From the NCBI GenBank assembly GCA_036374795.1, contig DASUTC010000070.1, positions 1-47,866 of the forward strand: a stretch of 47,866 nucleotides of DNA, given 5' to 3'. This document shows, piece after piece, positions 34,186 to 42,679 of this stretch. The notes below the pieces were generated by a model. The model saw nothing but the letters and a program-made list of their open reading frames with translations. It was not told where the DNA came from and ran no database searches. Every line of letters starts with the position of its first letter. Positions within the stretch are counted from its first letter, which is position 1. The translations under genes and the position numbers were made by a program. The DNA is from Herpetosiphonaceae bacterium (GTDB lineage: Bacteria > Chloroflexota > Chloroflexia > Chloroflexales > Kallotenuaceae).

Positions 34186-34647
34186 ATGCGGTATCACCTG
34201 CCCAGAACACTCACCAAAGCCGCCTTCCTCGTTGCTAGCCTGGCACTGTTGCTCGGCATCTCGGCCATGCCGACCCATGCCAGCACTGCTCGTGTCCCCG
34301 AAGACGTTGGAACCACGGAGGCAACGCTGTCGCTCAGTGGTCCAGCTTCGATCACGACGTCGGGTAATTACACCTACCGCGCTAGCTTGTATGCGCCCTA
34401 TGCGAGTTTCACGTGGTACAGCCGGACATGCGCGACCAGCACGGTTGCTTCTTGCACCGCCACCTGGAATCTCACGTCTGGTACCTCTACGTCGGAGTAC
34501 ACATCTCAGTACACCAGATACCTTAGCCCGGATTGTTCGGGCGGTGGTACGCGCAGCTTCCAGGTCAGAGTTGATGCAAGGGCGTTTGGGCAGCCAACCC
34601 AAACGAAATATGTGGTAACGAAGCTTTGCGGAACCGTGCAGCCCTAG
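34186..34647 (+). CDS. Small secreted protein of unknown function
   Basis: ATG at 34186 is preceded by GGAGGT about 7 bases away and followed by a clear signal peptide (LTKAAFLVASLALLLGISAM ... THAS); 153 residues. The mature part (about 120 residues) is Ser/Thr/Tyr-rich and beta-like: SGPASITTSGNYTYRASL, FTWYSRTCATSTVASCTATW. Four cysteines (CATSTVASC, SPDCSGGG, KLCG) suggest two disulfides. The pattern resembles an Ig-like extracellular domain, but no family is assigned. Codon use is less GC-rich than the neighbours. It is its own unit, with promoter and terminator. Confidence 0.75.
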   Translation: MRYHLPRTLTKAAFLVASLALLLGISAMPTHASTARVPEDVGTTEATLSLSGPASITTSGNYTYRASLYAPYASFTWYSRTCATSTVASCTATWNLTSGTSTSEYTSQYTRYLSPDCSGGGTRSFQVRVDARAFGQPTQTKYVVTKLCGTVQP

Positions 34648-34678
34648 CTCGTCTCCAAGTGATCAATTTCCTCAACAG

Positions 34679-34714
34679 ACAGCGGCGCGCCGGATACGTT
34701 CTGCGGGCCGCTGT
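34679..34714 (+). terminator. Terminator after the small secreted protein gene
   Basis: ACAGCGGC and GCCGCTGT form an 8-bp stem around a 20-base loop, followed by TTTGTGTTGTT. Confidence 0.65.
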
Positions 34715-34776
34715 TTTGTGTTGTTATGATTGCCTGGTTTCACCTGGCGCAAAGCGAATGATTATGTCCAATGTTC

Positions 34777-34785
34777 TGGTATAAT
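34777..34785 (+). promoter_or_regulatory. Extended -10 promoter for the DUF512 gene
   Basis: TGG-TATAAT, a perfect extended -10, about 60 bases before the first ATG at 34849. Confidence 0.6.
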
Positions 34786-34848
34786 ACAGACCAGAGTACG
34801 GCGCGTCCGTACCTTTTTTGATGCATTAGATTTATATAGGCGTAGCGC

Positions 34849-36441
34849 ATGCAGGGCGCTGACGCGGGCAGGCGCATGGAATATCAGCCGAATCTCCAAA
34901 ATATTAAAGGCTCCGGCGGCGTGGTGGTCAATGTCGAGCCGGGCAGTACCGCCCAGGAACTCGATCTGCGCGTCGGCGACATCGTGGTCGCGGTCAATGG
35001 GCAGCGTATGCGCGATGTGATCGATTACCGCTTTGCGATGGCCGAAGAGCTTGTCACCGTCGAGGTGCTGCGCGGCGATGAGCGGCTGCTCTTTGAGATC
35101 GAGAAGGATGCCGATGACGATCTGGGCCTGGAGTTTTCGGAGCCGCTGTGGGATCGCCTGCGCACCTGCAATAATAAGTGCCCGTTTTGCTTCCTGACGC
35201 AGATGCCCAAGGGCTTTCGTAAGACGCTCTATCTCAAAGACGACGATTATCGTCTGTCGTTTTTGTACGGCAACTTCGTCACGCTCACCAATCTGAAAGA
35301 AGATGACTGGCGGCGGATCGAGGAGCAGCGTCTCACGCCGATGTATGTCTCGGTCCACGCCACCGATCCGTATATGCGCGGCGTGCTGCTGGGCAAGGCC
35401 GACGCGGGCGATGTGCTCGCCGACATTAAGCGGCTCGGCGCGATGGGCGTCGAGGTGCATACGCAGTTCGTGGTCTGTCCCGGCCTTAACGACGGCGAGG
35501 TGCTCCGTGAAAGCATCCAGGCGCTCGCGGCGCTGCATCCGGTCGTCCAGTCGATCGCGGCGGTGCCCGTTGGCCTGACCAAGTACCGCTTCAACGGCAA
35601 AGCGCCTCAGTCGGTCAAGGCGGCGATCCAGGTTCACGAAACTGCCGAGTGGATCGATACCAACTGGGAGCGCCAGCCGCTCTGGGATCAAACGATCTCT
35701 CAGGGCGGCGTGGCCGGTCAGTCCGCGACGGCGGATCTGGGCTTCTGCGCGCGCTCAGCCGATAATCTGGTCGCCGAGATTCCGCTGCGCACGTTCCGCC
35801 CCGAAGAAGCCGCCCGCGTGATCGATCTGCTTGAGCCGTACCAGGAGCGCTTCCGCGCCGAGCTGGGCTATGGCCTGGTCTATCCCTCGGATGAGTTCTA
35901 TCTGCTGGCGAATCGTCCGGTGCCTCCGGCGCATGTCTACGAGGGCGCGGATCAGATCGAGAACGGCGTCGGGATGGTACGCGAGTTTCTGGATGAGTGG
36001 GAGCTGGCGCGGCATAAGCTGCCGCCGCGCTCACGGCAGCCTCGGCGCGTGATCGTCGTCACCGGCACGCTGGCCGAGCCTGTGCTGCGGCCCGTGGTCG
36101 AGCGCATCGGGCGAGTACCGGGCGTGCAGGCCGAGCTTAAGGTCGTGCGCAACGATTTCTTCGGCGAGACTGTCACCGTCGCCGGGCTGCTGACCGCTGG
36201 CGATGTGATCGCACAGGTCGCGCCGCTGGGAGCCGCCGATCTGGTGATCCTGCCGCGTGTGATGTTCGATTTCAAGGGCGAGCGCACCATCGACGACGTA
36301 GCGCCGGAGCAGATCGCCGCCGATCTGGGCAGCCCGATCGCGATGGCTCGTCATCCGCTGGAGCTGGTTCGCGCGATTCGCACGCTGGCGAAAACACCGC
36401 AGCCGAGTCCATCGGCGATGACAGCGGCGGTCGCGGCATAG
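34849..36441 (+). CDS. DUF512/PDZ-containing putative radical SAM protein (TIGR03279-like)
   Basis: 530 residues from the ATG at 34849; an ATG at 34876 (MEYQPNLQNIKG) is also possible and neither has a strong Shine-Dalgarno. An N-terminal PDZ-like segment (GGVVVNVEPGSTAQELDLRV, then GDIVVAVNGQRM) is followed by a radical-SAM-type cysteine motif CNNKCPFC (C-x3-C-x2-C), a barrel-like central part (MYVSVHATDPYMRGVLLGKA) and a C-terminal DUF512 region (EFYLLANRPVPP; FFGETVTVAGLLTAGDV). The function is not established; it is expected to carry a 4Fe-4S cluster in the cytoplasm. In many Firmicutes and cyanobacteria this gene sits near der, as it does here. Confidence 0.9.
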   Translation: MQGADAGRRMEYQPNLQNIKGSGGVVVNVEPGSTAQELDLRVGDIVVAVNGQRMRDVIDYRFAMAEELVTVEVLRGDERLLFEIEKDADDDLGLEFSEPLWDRLRTCNNKCPFCFLTQMPKGFRKTLYLKDDDYRLSFLYGNFVTLTNLKEDDWRRIEEQRLTPMYVSVHATDPYMRGVLLGKADAGDVLADIKRLGAMGVEVHTQFVVCPGLNDGEVLRESIQALAALHPVVQSIAAVPVGLTKYRFNGKAPQSVKAAIQVHETAEWIDTNWERQPLWDQTISQGGVAGQSATADLGFCARSADNLVAEIPLRTFRPEEAARVIDLLEPYQERFRAELGYGLVYPSDEFYLLANRPVPPAHVYEGADQIENGVGMVREFLDEWELARHKLPPRSRQPRRVIVVTGTLAEPVLRPVVERIGRVPGVQAELKVVRNDFFGETVTVAGLLTAGDVIAQVAPLGAADLVILPRVMFDFKGERTIDDVAPEQIAADLGSPIAMARHPLELVRAIRTLAKTPQPSPSAMTAAVAA

Positions 36442-36469
36442 CGCGGCGCGCGTGCGGCGTGTGGTGTGG

Positions 36470-36497
36470 GGCACGGCACGCCGTGCCTTTGTTGTTT
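36470..36497 (+). terminator. Terminator between DUF512 and der
   Basis: GGCACGGC/GCCGTGCC stem (36470-36487) followed by TTTGTTGTTT. It would separate DUF512 from der, at least in part. Confidence 0.7.
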
Positions 36498-36521
36498 AGA
36501 AGAGAATTGGAGTAGAGAATC

Positions 36522-37862
36522 ATGCCACAACCAATCGTTGCGATCGTCGGACGGCCCAACGTCGGCAAGTCGACGCTCTTCAATAAGCTGGTCGGCGAGC
36601 GACGCGCGATCGTCGAGGACGAGCCCGGCACCACGCGCGACCGACTCTACGGTGAGTCGGAATGGCACGGGCGCGAGTTTACGATCGTCGATACCGCCGG
36701 TATTCTGCCAGGCGAGGAAGACGAGGCGACCGCCTCGATAGCGGAGATCGTGCGGGCCACACGCGCCCAGGCGCAGCTTGCGATCGACGAGGCCGACGCG
36801 ATCCTGTTTCTGGTCGACGTTAAGCAGGGCATCACCGCCGCCGACGAAGAGGTCGCCGAGATGCTGCGCCAGACGAGCAAGCCCGTGATCCTGGGCGTCA
36901 ACAAAGCCGACTCGCTGGAGCGGGTGCAGAATGCGGTCGAGTTTTGGAACCTGGGCCTGGGCGAGCCGATCCCGCTGAGCGCCTACCACGGCACCGGCAC
37001 GGGCGAGCTGCTGGATGCGCTCTACGAGGCGCTGCCGCCGTTCGAGGAAGATCCCGATGAGGAGTACGCGCTCAAGATCGCGATCGTCGGGCGGCCCAAC
37101 GTCGGCAAGTCGAGCCTGCTCAACCGCCTGCTGGGCACCGAGCGCGTCGTGGTCAGCGATGTGCCGGGCACCACCCGCGATACGATCGACACGGTGCTTG
37201 AGTACAACGGCGAGAAGATCCTGCTGATCGATACCGCCGGTATCCGGCGACGGGGCCGCATCGACCAGGGCATCGAGAAGTATAGCGTGCTGCGGGCGCT
37301 GCGGGCGATCGAGCGCGCCGACATCGCGCTGCTGATGATCGATGCGACCGAGGGCGTGACCGCTCAGGACGCGCATATCGCCGGGATGGTGCTGGATGCG
37401 TATAAGGGCATCGCGGTGCTGGTCAACAAGTGGGACGCGATCGAAAAAGATAACGAGACGTTTGAAGCCTGGAACAACCATGTCCGCGCCGCGCTACACT
37501 TCATTCCGTACGCGCCGCTGCTGTTCATCTCGGCCAAGACCGGCCAGCGCGTCGAGAAGCTTCTAGAGCTGGCGCTCCTGATCAACGGCGAGCGCAACAC
37601 GCGCATCTCGACCGGCAAGCTGAATACGATCTTGCGCGAGGCCGTTCGGGCGCATCCGCCCTCGTCGATCCACAAGGGCGCGCATCTGCGGATCTTTTAC
37701 GCCACGCAGGCGCAGGTCGCGCCGCCGGTCTTTTTGTTTTTCTCGAACGCGCCGCAGGAGATTCACTTCGGCTACAAGCGCTATCTGGAAAATCGTATTC
37801 GTGAGCAGTACCCATTCGTGGGCACGCCCATTATCCTGGTCTTCAAGAGTCGCGAGGAGTAA
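36522..37862 (+). CDS. der: GTPase Der (EngA), ribosome assembly
   Basis: 446 residues. Two GTPase domains in tandem: P-loop GRPNVGKST (8-16) with DTAGILPGEED, and GRPNVGKSS (about 187-195) with DTAGIRRRGRI, followed by NKWD. The C-terminal KH-like domain ends YATQAQVAPPVFLFFSNAP and RIREQYPFVGTPI. Der is needed for maturation of the 50S ribosomal subunit. GGAG lies 9 bases before the ATG. Length and motifs are complete. Confidence 0.97.
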   Translation: MPQPIVAIVGRPNVGKSTLFNKLVGERRAIVEDEPGTTRDRLYGESEWHGREFTIVDTAGILPGEEDEATASIAEIVRATRAQAQLAIDEADAILFLVDVKQGITAADEEVAEMLRQTSKPVILGVNKADSLERVQNAVEFWNLGLGEPIPLSAYHGTGTGELLDALYEALPPFEEDPDEEYALKIAIVGRPNVGKSSLLNRLLGTERVVVSDVPGTTRDTIDTVLEYNGEKILLIDTAGIRRRGRIDQGIEKYSVLRALRAIERADIALLMIDATEGVTAQDAHIAGMVLDAYKGIAVLVNKWDAIEKDNETFEAWNNHVRAALHFIPYAPLLFISAKTGQRVEKLLELALLINGERNTRISTGKLNTILREAVRAHPPSSIHKGAHLRIFYATQAQVAPPVFLFFSNAPQEIHFGYKRYLENRIREQYPFVGTPIILVFKSREE

Positions 37863-37901
37863 CCACTCTCCTCGCGCTTACTGGAGATGGCTGGTGGCGG
37901 T

Positions 37902-37929
37902 TGACGCTCCGCTATCCGTTCGTTACACT
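37902..37929 (+). promoter_or_regulatory. Promoter of the DUF3105-scpB unit
   Basis: TTGACG (37902-37907), 16 bases, TACACT (37924-37929). Start near 37936, 28 bases before the ATG at 37964. Confidence 0.6.
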
Positions 37930-37963
37930 ACCTGACACCTTTCATCGAGGAGCAATCACTGAT

Positions 37964-38584
37964 ATGGCGACACGTCCAGGGGGCGCACCGCGCCCTAATC
38001 CCGCAGTTCGCGGTCGGGAAGTTCCCCAGAAGCGCTCTTTTCCCCTCGTTCCGGTCCTGATTGGCGTTGGTCTTTTGATTGTGCTTGCGGCTGGTGCCTG
38101 GCTGATCTTCGGCGGCAGCGGCGGCGTTCCGGCTGCCGAGAAGTCGCCGGGCAGCCCCGTCGATGTGCTGCCGTCGCGCGAGCACGTGCCCGACGGCACC
38201 GCCGTGGAGTACAGCACCAATCCGCCGACCTCCGGCGATCACTGGGGGCAAGCCGCGACCTGGGGCATCTATCCCACGCGCGCACCGGCGGATGAGCGGC
38301 TGGTGCATAATCTGGAGCATGGCGGTGTGATCATTAGCTACAATCCCGCCAAGGTGGACGAGGCGACTGTCGAAAAGCTGAGAGAGCTGGCCCGCGATCT
38401 GCGCAAGCAGCGCCCCTGCCTGGTGCTGACGCCGCGCGACAGCATTCAGGACGATAAGCCGATCGCGCTCACGGCCTGGGGTGTAATGGCGCTGCTCGAC
38501 AGCTACGACGAGGCCGGAATCCGCGCGTTCTGGCGCGATCATGTGGCGAATGGGCCTGAGTTCCCTAAGGGACAGTGCGGCTAG
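37964..38584 (+). CDS. DUF3105 membrane-anchored protein
   Basis: 206 residues from the ATG at 37964, which lies just after the promoter; a longer frame would start inside the promoter. A short basic N-terminus, one membrane helix (VPVLIGVGLLIVLAAGAWLI), then an outward domain with the DUF3105 signature: HVPDGTAVEYSTNPPTSGDH and LVHNLEHGGVIISYNP. A conserved His-rich motif (HNLEHGG) suggests metal binding, but the function is unknown. Two cysteines (RPCLVL and GQCG at the very end). scpB follows 3 bases after the stop. Confidence 0.88.
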   Translation: MATRPGGAPRPNPAVRGREVPQKRSFPLVPVLIGVGLLIVLAAGAWLIFGGSGGVPAAEKSPGSPVDVLPSREHVPDGTAVEYSTNPPTSGDHWGQAATWGIYPTRAPADERLVHNLEHGGVIISYNPAKVDEATVEKLRELARDLRKQRPCLVLTPRDSIQDDKPIALTAWGVMALLDSYDEAGIRAFWRDHVANGPEFPKGQCG

Positions 38585-38587
38585 TCC

Positions 38588-39205
38588 ATGACCGAAGCGC
38601 TGGAAGCTGAGCCGTTCGCGCCCGGCGTCGAAGCCGAATTTGGCCCCAAGCAACTGGTCGAAAGCCTGCTCTTCGTTGCAGCGGAGCCGGTGCCGGTGCG
38701 CGATCTGGCGCGGGCCATCGGGCTGCCGCTGGCGGCGATCGAGGCCGTGCTGGAGCAGTTGATGCGCGAGTACCGCTGCCGGGGTATCCGCCTCATGCGC
38801 CACAACGATCATGTCCAGCTCGTCTCCGCGCCGGAGGCCGCCACGGTGGTCGAGCGTTTCCTGGGCGTGCATACCAGCGCGCCCCGGCTATCGAATGCGG
38901 CGCTGGAAACCCTGGCGATCGTGGCCTACAAACAGCCGATCACGCGCTCCGGCATCGAGGCGGTGCGTGGCGTTGATTCGTCGGGCGCGGTGCGGACTCT
39001 GCTCCAGCGTGGGTTGATCGTCGAGGTGGGGCGGCTTCAGGCTGTTGGCCGTCCCATGCTCTACGGCACGACCGAGGAGTTTCTCAAGCAGTTTGGCCTG
39101 CCTAGCGTGGCGCATCTCCCACCTATGGAATTTCCCGACACCGAGCGCGAGCCGCCGCACGCCGCGTCGAACGGCGCGGCTGCCGCTGTTGAGCAGACGG
39201 GTTGA
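38588..39205 (+). CDS. scpB: Segregation and condensation protein B
   Basis: 205 residues. Two winged-helix domains: VESLLFVAAEPVPVRDLARA (first) and LSNAALETLAIVAYKQPITR (second, the most conserved stretch), followed by RGVDSSGAVRTLLQRGLI and LYGTTEEFLKQFGL. ScpB works with ScpA and SMC to condense and separate chromosomes. scpA is not in the window. It is 3 bases behind the DUF3105 gene, without a visible Shine-Dalgarno, so translation is probably coupled. The C-terminal tail is acidic and low-complexity. Confidence 0.95.
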   Translation: MTEALEAEPFAPGVEAEFGPKQLVESLLFVAAEPVPVRDLARAIGLPLAAIEAVLEQLMREYRCRGIRLMRHNDHVQLVSAPEAATVVERFLGVHTSAPRLSNAALETLAIVAYKQPITRSGIEAVRGVDSSGAVRTLLQRGLIVEVGRLQAVGRPMLYGTTEEFLKQFGLPSVAHLPPMEFPDTEREPPHAASNGAAAAVEQTG

Positions 39206-39250
39206 TCTTGTCCTGGTCTGATGATCGTTGAATCATGATGCCGGATACGT

Positions 39251-39273
39251 CGGGGCGTATTGCATGCGCCCCG
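39251..39273. terminator. Hairpin between convergent scpB and ABC genes
   Basis: CGGGGCG/CGCCCCG stem with a 9-base loop. The T-tract is poor on both strands. It may end transcription from both sides. Confidence 0.4.
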
Positions 39274-39313
39274 GCAGTTCGTAATTTGGCAAGGTTCGGC
39301 ATCACGCCGAGGG

Positions 39314-40363
39314 TCAGGCTTCCTCCGCGATCGTCGTCAAAGCATCGGGGCGCAGCGACAGCCGCACGCTCTGGCCCACCGCGAACGTCCCGGCCTCGAC
39401 ATCCAGCTCTAGCTCCGTGCCGCTCCCATGCCGCAGCAGTAGGCGCTGCGTGCCGCCGCGAAACGTGCTGCGCGTCACGCGCCCCTCGATCACATTTACC
39501 GCATCCTCGGTCGGCGGCGCGGCTGCCTCAGGCCGAATCAAGACCGTCTGCCTCTCAGCGCCCTGCTCTTGCGTCTCTACCACCAGCCGACCAAGCGCGG
39601 TCTGCATCAGGGTGCGGCCCCGCTCCACCGCGATACGCTCTCCGACGATCAGGTTGTTCAGGCCCAGGAATCGAGCCGCGAACATGCTGGCCGGGCGGCA
39701 GTAGACCTCCATCGGCGTGCCGCTTTGCACAATCTGTCCACGATTCATCAACACAATCCGATCCGCGACCGCAAACGCCTCGACCTGATCGTGCGTTACG
39801 TAGATGCTGGTCAGGCCCAACGCTTTAATGATCGCGCGCAGGTCTTCGGTCAGCCGCTCGCGCAGCGTGCGGTCGAGCGCGCCAAGCGGCTCGTCCAGCA
39901 TCAGCAGCCGGGGATGCGGCGCGAGTGAGCGAGCCAGCGCTACCCGCTGACGCTCGCCGCCCGATAGCTCGAAAATCGTGCGCCGCGCATAGCCCGGCAG
40001 CCCCACCAGATCGAGCATCTCGTCCACGCAGCGCGCGATCTCGGCGCGCGGTAGCCGCTGCATCCGCAGGCCAAACGCGATATTCTGGCCTACGCTGCGG
40101 TGCGGCAGCAGCGCAAAATCCTGAAACATAAAGCCAAACTGCCGCTCGTGAACCGGCACGCGATCGATCGCGCGGCCTTCAAGGCGGACGCTGCCAGCGT
40201 AGTCCGTCTCCAGCCCGGCGATCACCCGCAGCAGCGTAGACTTGCCGCAGCCGCTCGGCCCCAGCAGGCAGACGATCTCACCCTCCGCCGCACCAAACGT
40301 CACGCCGCGCAGCACAGGCTCGGCACCATAACTTTTGACAATCTGCTCTGCCTCAAGCAGCAT
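39314..40363 (-). CDS. ABC transporter ATP-binding protein with TOBE domain (FbpC/PotA/CysA type)
   Basis: ATG at 40363 is chosen for GGAAGGGG 7 bases upstream and the usual start (LLEAEQIVKSYGAEPVLRGV); 349 residues. Walker A GPSGCGKST, Q-loop FQDFALLPHRSV, signature LSGGERQRVALARSL, Walker B LLMLDEPLGALD and switch His in VTHDQVEAFAVAD are all intact. The C-terminal part (about 235-349) is a TOBE-like regulatory domain (VLIRPEAAAPP, RLSLRPDAL). Family members power uptake of iron(III), polyamines, sulfate or thiamine. No permease or binding protein is nearby, so it is an orphan here. Confidence 0.9.
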   Translation of the reverse strand: MLLEAEQIVKSYGAEPVLRGVTFGAAEGEIVCLLGPSGCGKSTLLRVIAGLETDYAGSVRLEGRAIDRVPVHERQFGFMFQDFALLPHRSVGQNIAFGLRMQRLPRAEIARCVDEMLDLVGLPGYARRTIFELSGGERQRVALARSLAPHPRLLMLDEPLGALDRTLRERLTEDLRAIIKALGLTSIYVTHDQVEAFAVADRIVLMNRGQIVQSGTPMEVYCRPASMFAARFLGLNNLIVGERIAVERGRTLMQTALGRLVVETQEQGAERQTVLIRPEAAAPPTEDAVNVIEGRVTRSTFRGGTQRLLLRHGSGTELELDVEAGTFAVGQSVRLSLRPDALTTIAEEA

Positions 40364-40391
40364 CGACGACCCCTTCCGCGCTTTGAGCACA

Positions 40392-40400
40392 TGGTATCAT
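40392..40400 (+). promoter_or_regulatory. Extended -10 promoter for the GNAT gene
   Basis: TGG-TATCAT, an extended -10 about 24 bases before the likely start at 40424. It lies between the divergent ABC and GNAT genes. Confidence 0.45.
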
Positions 40401-40423
40401 ACATAGCACGAGAGGAAAGATTC

Positions 40424-41341
40424 TTGCGCGGTATGCCATTATTTCGTCGTCCATTCGATCGACGCCACGCATTGGCGCGACCCGCTGCTCCCCACGATGC
40501 GTCCGTGATCGGATCGCTGGGCTACCATGCTTTCCGCCGCTACCTGACCAGCTCGGTCGATGATGTCGTCGAGTTGCTGCCACACGAGCCGACCGCAGTG
40601 CTTGAGTACGAGGGTAAGATCGTTGCGGTGGCGCAGGCGGGCTGGCGCATGTCGCCGAACGCCTGGCTGCGTTCCGTGCTGATCGATGGGCGCGTCGAGG
40701 CGGTGTCGGTGCTTCCACTGTTGATCGACCAGTTGCACCGCTTGCTGCCCGCCCGCGCGATCTCGTCGTTGTATATCACCCTGGACGAATGGAGCATGCC
40801 CTGGCTGCGCACGCCGCTGGAAAAGCTTGGCTACAAGCGGATTATGGATGTGCTGACCTACGAAAAGGTGGGCATGGATGTGCCTGCTTCGGGGAATCAG
40901 GCGGTGGTGGTTCGCCGGGCACGTCCAGAGGATCTTCAGGCCGTACTGCGGCTGGATGCGATCTGTTTTGCTACGCCCTGGGGTAAAGGAGAGGAAATTT
41001 TAGGCCCTGCGCTGATCAGCGCGCCCTATTTTGCCGTGGCAGAGTTTAGCGGCGAGGTGATCGGCTATACCTACGTCACAGTCCATCAGGCGGGGGTCCA
41101 CGCGCATCTCGTGCGCATCGCAGTATCGCCCGCTTTCCAGGGCCGCGCCGTCGGCGTGCGCTTGCTGGCCGATGTCGTACGCTTCTGCCATCATCGGCGG
41201 ATTGACCTGATGACGCTTAATACGCAAGATTACAATGTACAGGCGCAACGGCTGTACGAGTGGTTTGGATTTCGTCGCACCGGCGAAGTCCAGGCTGTGC
41301 TGGGGGTCGAAGGACTCGGCCAGCAGCGGCTCGGCAGTTGA
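40424..41341 (+). CDS. GNAT-family N-acetyltransferase, double-domain
   Basis: TTG at 40424 is favoured by AGAGGA 7 bases upstream; ATG at 40433 (MPLFRRPFDRRHA) is the alternative. About 305 residues. The C-terminal half (about 155-300) is a clear GNAT domain: VVVRRARPEDLQAVLRLDAI, then VRIAVSPAFQGRAVGVRLLA (acetyl-CoA loop, Q/RxxGxG/A type) and NVQAQRLYEWFGFRRTGE. The N-terminal half looks like a second, degenerate GNAT fold (VLEYEGKIVAVAQAGWRM, PLEKLGYKRI). The substrate is unknown; acetylation of protein or metabolite in the cytoplasm. Confidence 0.85.
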   Translation: MRGMPLFRRPFDRRHALARPAAPHDASVIGSLGYHAFRRYLTSSVDDVVELLPHEPTAVLEYEGKIVAVAQAGWRMSPNAWLRSVLIDGRVEAVSVLPLLIDQLHRLLPARAISSLYITLDEWSMPWLRTPLEKLGYKRIMDVLTYEKVGMDVPASGNQAVVVRRARPEDLQAVLRLDAICFATPWGKGEEILGPALISAPYFAVAEFSGEVIGYTYVTVHQAGVHAHLVRIAVSPAFQGRAVGVRLLADVVRFCHHRRIDLMTLNTQDYNVQAQRLYEWFGFRRTGEVQAVLGVEGLGQQRLGS

Positions 41342-41393
41342 TTGCCAGCGCTTGACCACCCCCGCGCCCCTACCGGCAGTGCTGTCGCTACGC

Positions 41394-41774
41394 TCAGATC
41401 TCGTGGTGACGAGCTACATCGCTTACCAGGAGTTGGAGATCGATCGCCGCCTGGAGATAGACCCGCCGCTCTTCGGGCGACCACGCGGCCCGGCTTAGAC
41501 CAAACCACGCCCCAATCAGGTACGGATCGTAGTGCAGCGCCGCGCGGAAGTAGTCTTGCGCCTGCTTGAGGTACCCATTATGGAGCGCGTGCCATCCGAG
41601 CGTTGACAGATAGCCGCTGTCGTGGGTGTCGTGCATCGCTCCTGCGATCTGAAATTCCGCCTGCGTCCGTGCCGCCTGTATGGCATCCCAGATACGTTGC
41701 CGCCAAAGAGCGACCCGCTGCGCGTGGAAGGGTGAGAAAGGATCGCGCTGCACCCGAATTCCCTCTACTTGCAT
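41394..41774 (-). CDS. Small TPR-like helical protein
   Basis: ATG at 41774 is preceded by AAGGA 8 bases upstream; 126 residues. The middle and C-terminal part read as helical hairpins: STLGWHALHNGYLKQAQDYF then RAALHYDPYLIGAWFGLSRA, one to two tetratricopeptide-like repeats (Ala/Gly/Tyr spacing, Pro at the turn). No signal peptide or membrane helix. TPR pairs usually hold protein partners. It is convergent with the GNAT gene (52-base gap). Function unknown. Confidence 0.75.
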   Translation of the reverse strand: MQVEGIRVQRDPFSPFHAQRVALWRQRIWDAIQAARTQAEFQIAGAMHDTHDSGYLSTLGWHALHNGYLKQAQDYFRAALHYDPYLIGAWFGLSRAAWSPEERRVYLQAAIDLQLLVSDVARHHEI

Positions 41775-41876
41775 AGTCCGTCCTTCCCTTGGATGCATGG
41801 ATCTGCTGCATGCCCAGATGCAAAAATCCTTAACTGGATAAATGCGGCTTTGACATGTTTATCACAGTCTCGCAGG

Positions 41877-42092
41877 AAAAGAACAAAGGAACCCGGTGCA
41901 AGGCCCGGAGGGTACTTGGCGCGCAAGGGAACAAAAAGCTCTACCTGCTGCCCCTCGCCTGACGCCGCGAAGTTGGAGGCCCGCCTGAGCGTGGGGCAGG
42001 GCGGGTGCCATGCCGGGGTACCCTTTGGGTCTGGCGCCCGGCGCGGTGAGGGCCTTGAACTCGAAACCTGGCACGTTGAACTCGAAACTCGG
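41877..42092 (+). repeat. Largest copy of the dispersed GAACAAAGGAACC / TTGAACTCGAAACTCG repeat
   Basis: AAAAGAACAAAGGAACCCGG, AAGGGAACAAAAAGCTC, GGGTGCCATGCCGGGGTACC (beside GGGTCTGGC), GGTGAGGGCCTTGAACTCG and GTTGAACTCGAAACTCGG. It combines the words of the smaller copies (15153-15283 and 46598-46670) and of the CCCTCACCCC group. Confidence 0.65.
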
Positions 42093-42228
42093 ACCACGCA
42101 GGACACAGCGGTAGCATCGTAGATCGGGCTGATGATCTACCTCTCGTTGCAGGAGGCTCCCTCACGATCTTGGAGTGCTGGCACGTGCCCGGTAATCCGG
42201 CGGCAGGCGTTTGGATCAAGAATATACT

Positions 42229-42246
42229 GTATACAGCGCTGTATAC
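42229..42246. promoter_or_regulatory. 18-base perfect palindrome GTATACAGC-GCTGTATAC
   Basis: The perfect palindrome is flanked by TATACT on the left and TGTC on the right, so GTATAC/TATAC occurs three times within 27 bases. It looks like a dimeric or tetrameric repressor site (GntR- or LexA-like in shape, not in exact consensus). The nearest gene is the 84-residue protein downstream on the other strand, which ends at 42378. Confidence 0.5.
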
Positions 42247-42377
42247 TGTCAGGCTCACATCGTCGTGAAGGCGTGAGCGTGCGACGGCTGGTTGTGCTGG
42301 TCTTGGAGATGCGCTACAAGGTGTCGGGTGGGTATCAACAATCGTTGGGTGCAGGGATGATGCGGCGACGCGGTGAG

Positions 42378-42632
42378 CTAGGCTGTGTAGCTGAAGTGAT
42401 GATCGTTGATCGGACGTAGCTGGCTGACGAACGCATCGACCCGGGTGATCAGCGCATTTCTGAACTTGATCGGCTTCGGATATTCCAGTGTGACAAGACA
42501 ATCGCCCGATTGGAAGCGCGGCCACACTTGAATGACTTTACCCGGAATACCGGCTAGCGATTGCGATGCACTCTCTACAAAGGCATAGGTCATGCCAATG
42601 GTTGGGTGTGCCAAAGGTGCTCGTTCCGTCAT
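42378..42632 (-). CDS. Small protein of unknown function (84 residues)
   Basis: Starts MTERAPLAHPTIGMTYAFVE, then GIPGKVIQVWPRFQSGDCLV and TLEYPKPIKFRNALITRVDA. AAGGA lies 7 bases before the ATG and an extended -10 (TGG-TACAAT) 49 bases upstream, so it looks real. Predicted to be a small beta-rich cytoplasmic protein with one cysteine. It is divergent from the sigma-factor-like gene, and both promoters share the word CACGTGRTACAATA. It may belong to the same response (inference). Confidence 0.7.
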   Translation of the reverse strand: MTERAPLAHPTIGMTYAFVESASQSLAGIPGKVIQVWPRFQSGDCLVTLEYPKPIKFRNALITRVDAFVSQLRPINDHHFSYTA

Positions 42633-42679
42633 GGGGGTGTCCTTTTTGCTGTTATCTGAGGAGTACTGTCTGTGGCGTG

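Larger units (their letters stand above)
41775..42377. other. Long gene-free gap with repeats and a palindrome
   Basis: About 600 bases. The centre is the dispersed repeat (41877-42092). An 18-base palindrome lies at 42229-42246. An open frame at 42132-42419 (plus) has no Shine-Dalgarno and unconvincing composition, and I do not call it a gene. Confidence 0.5.

Noticed and set aside
42132-42419. 95-codon plus-strand frame in the repeat-rich gap
   Set aside because: No Shine-Dalgarno, covers the palindrome, and overlaps the end of the better-supported 84-residue gene.
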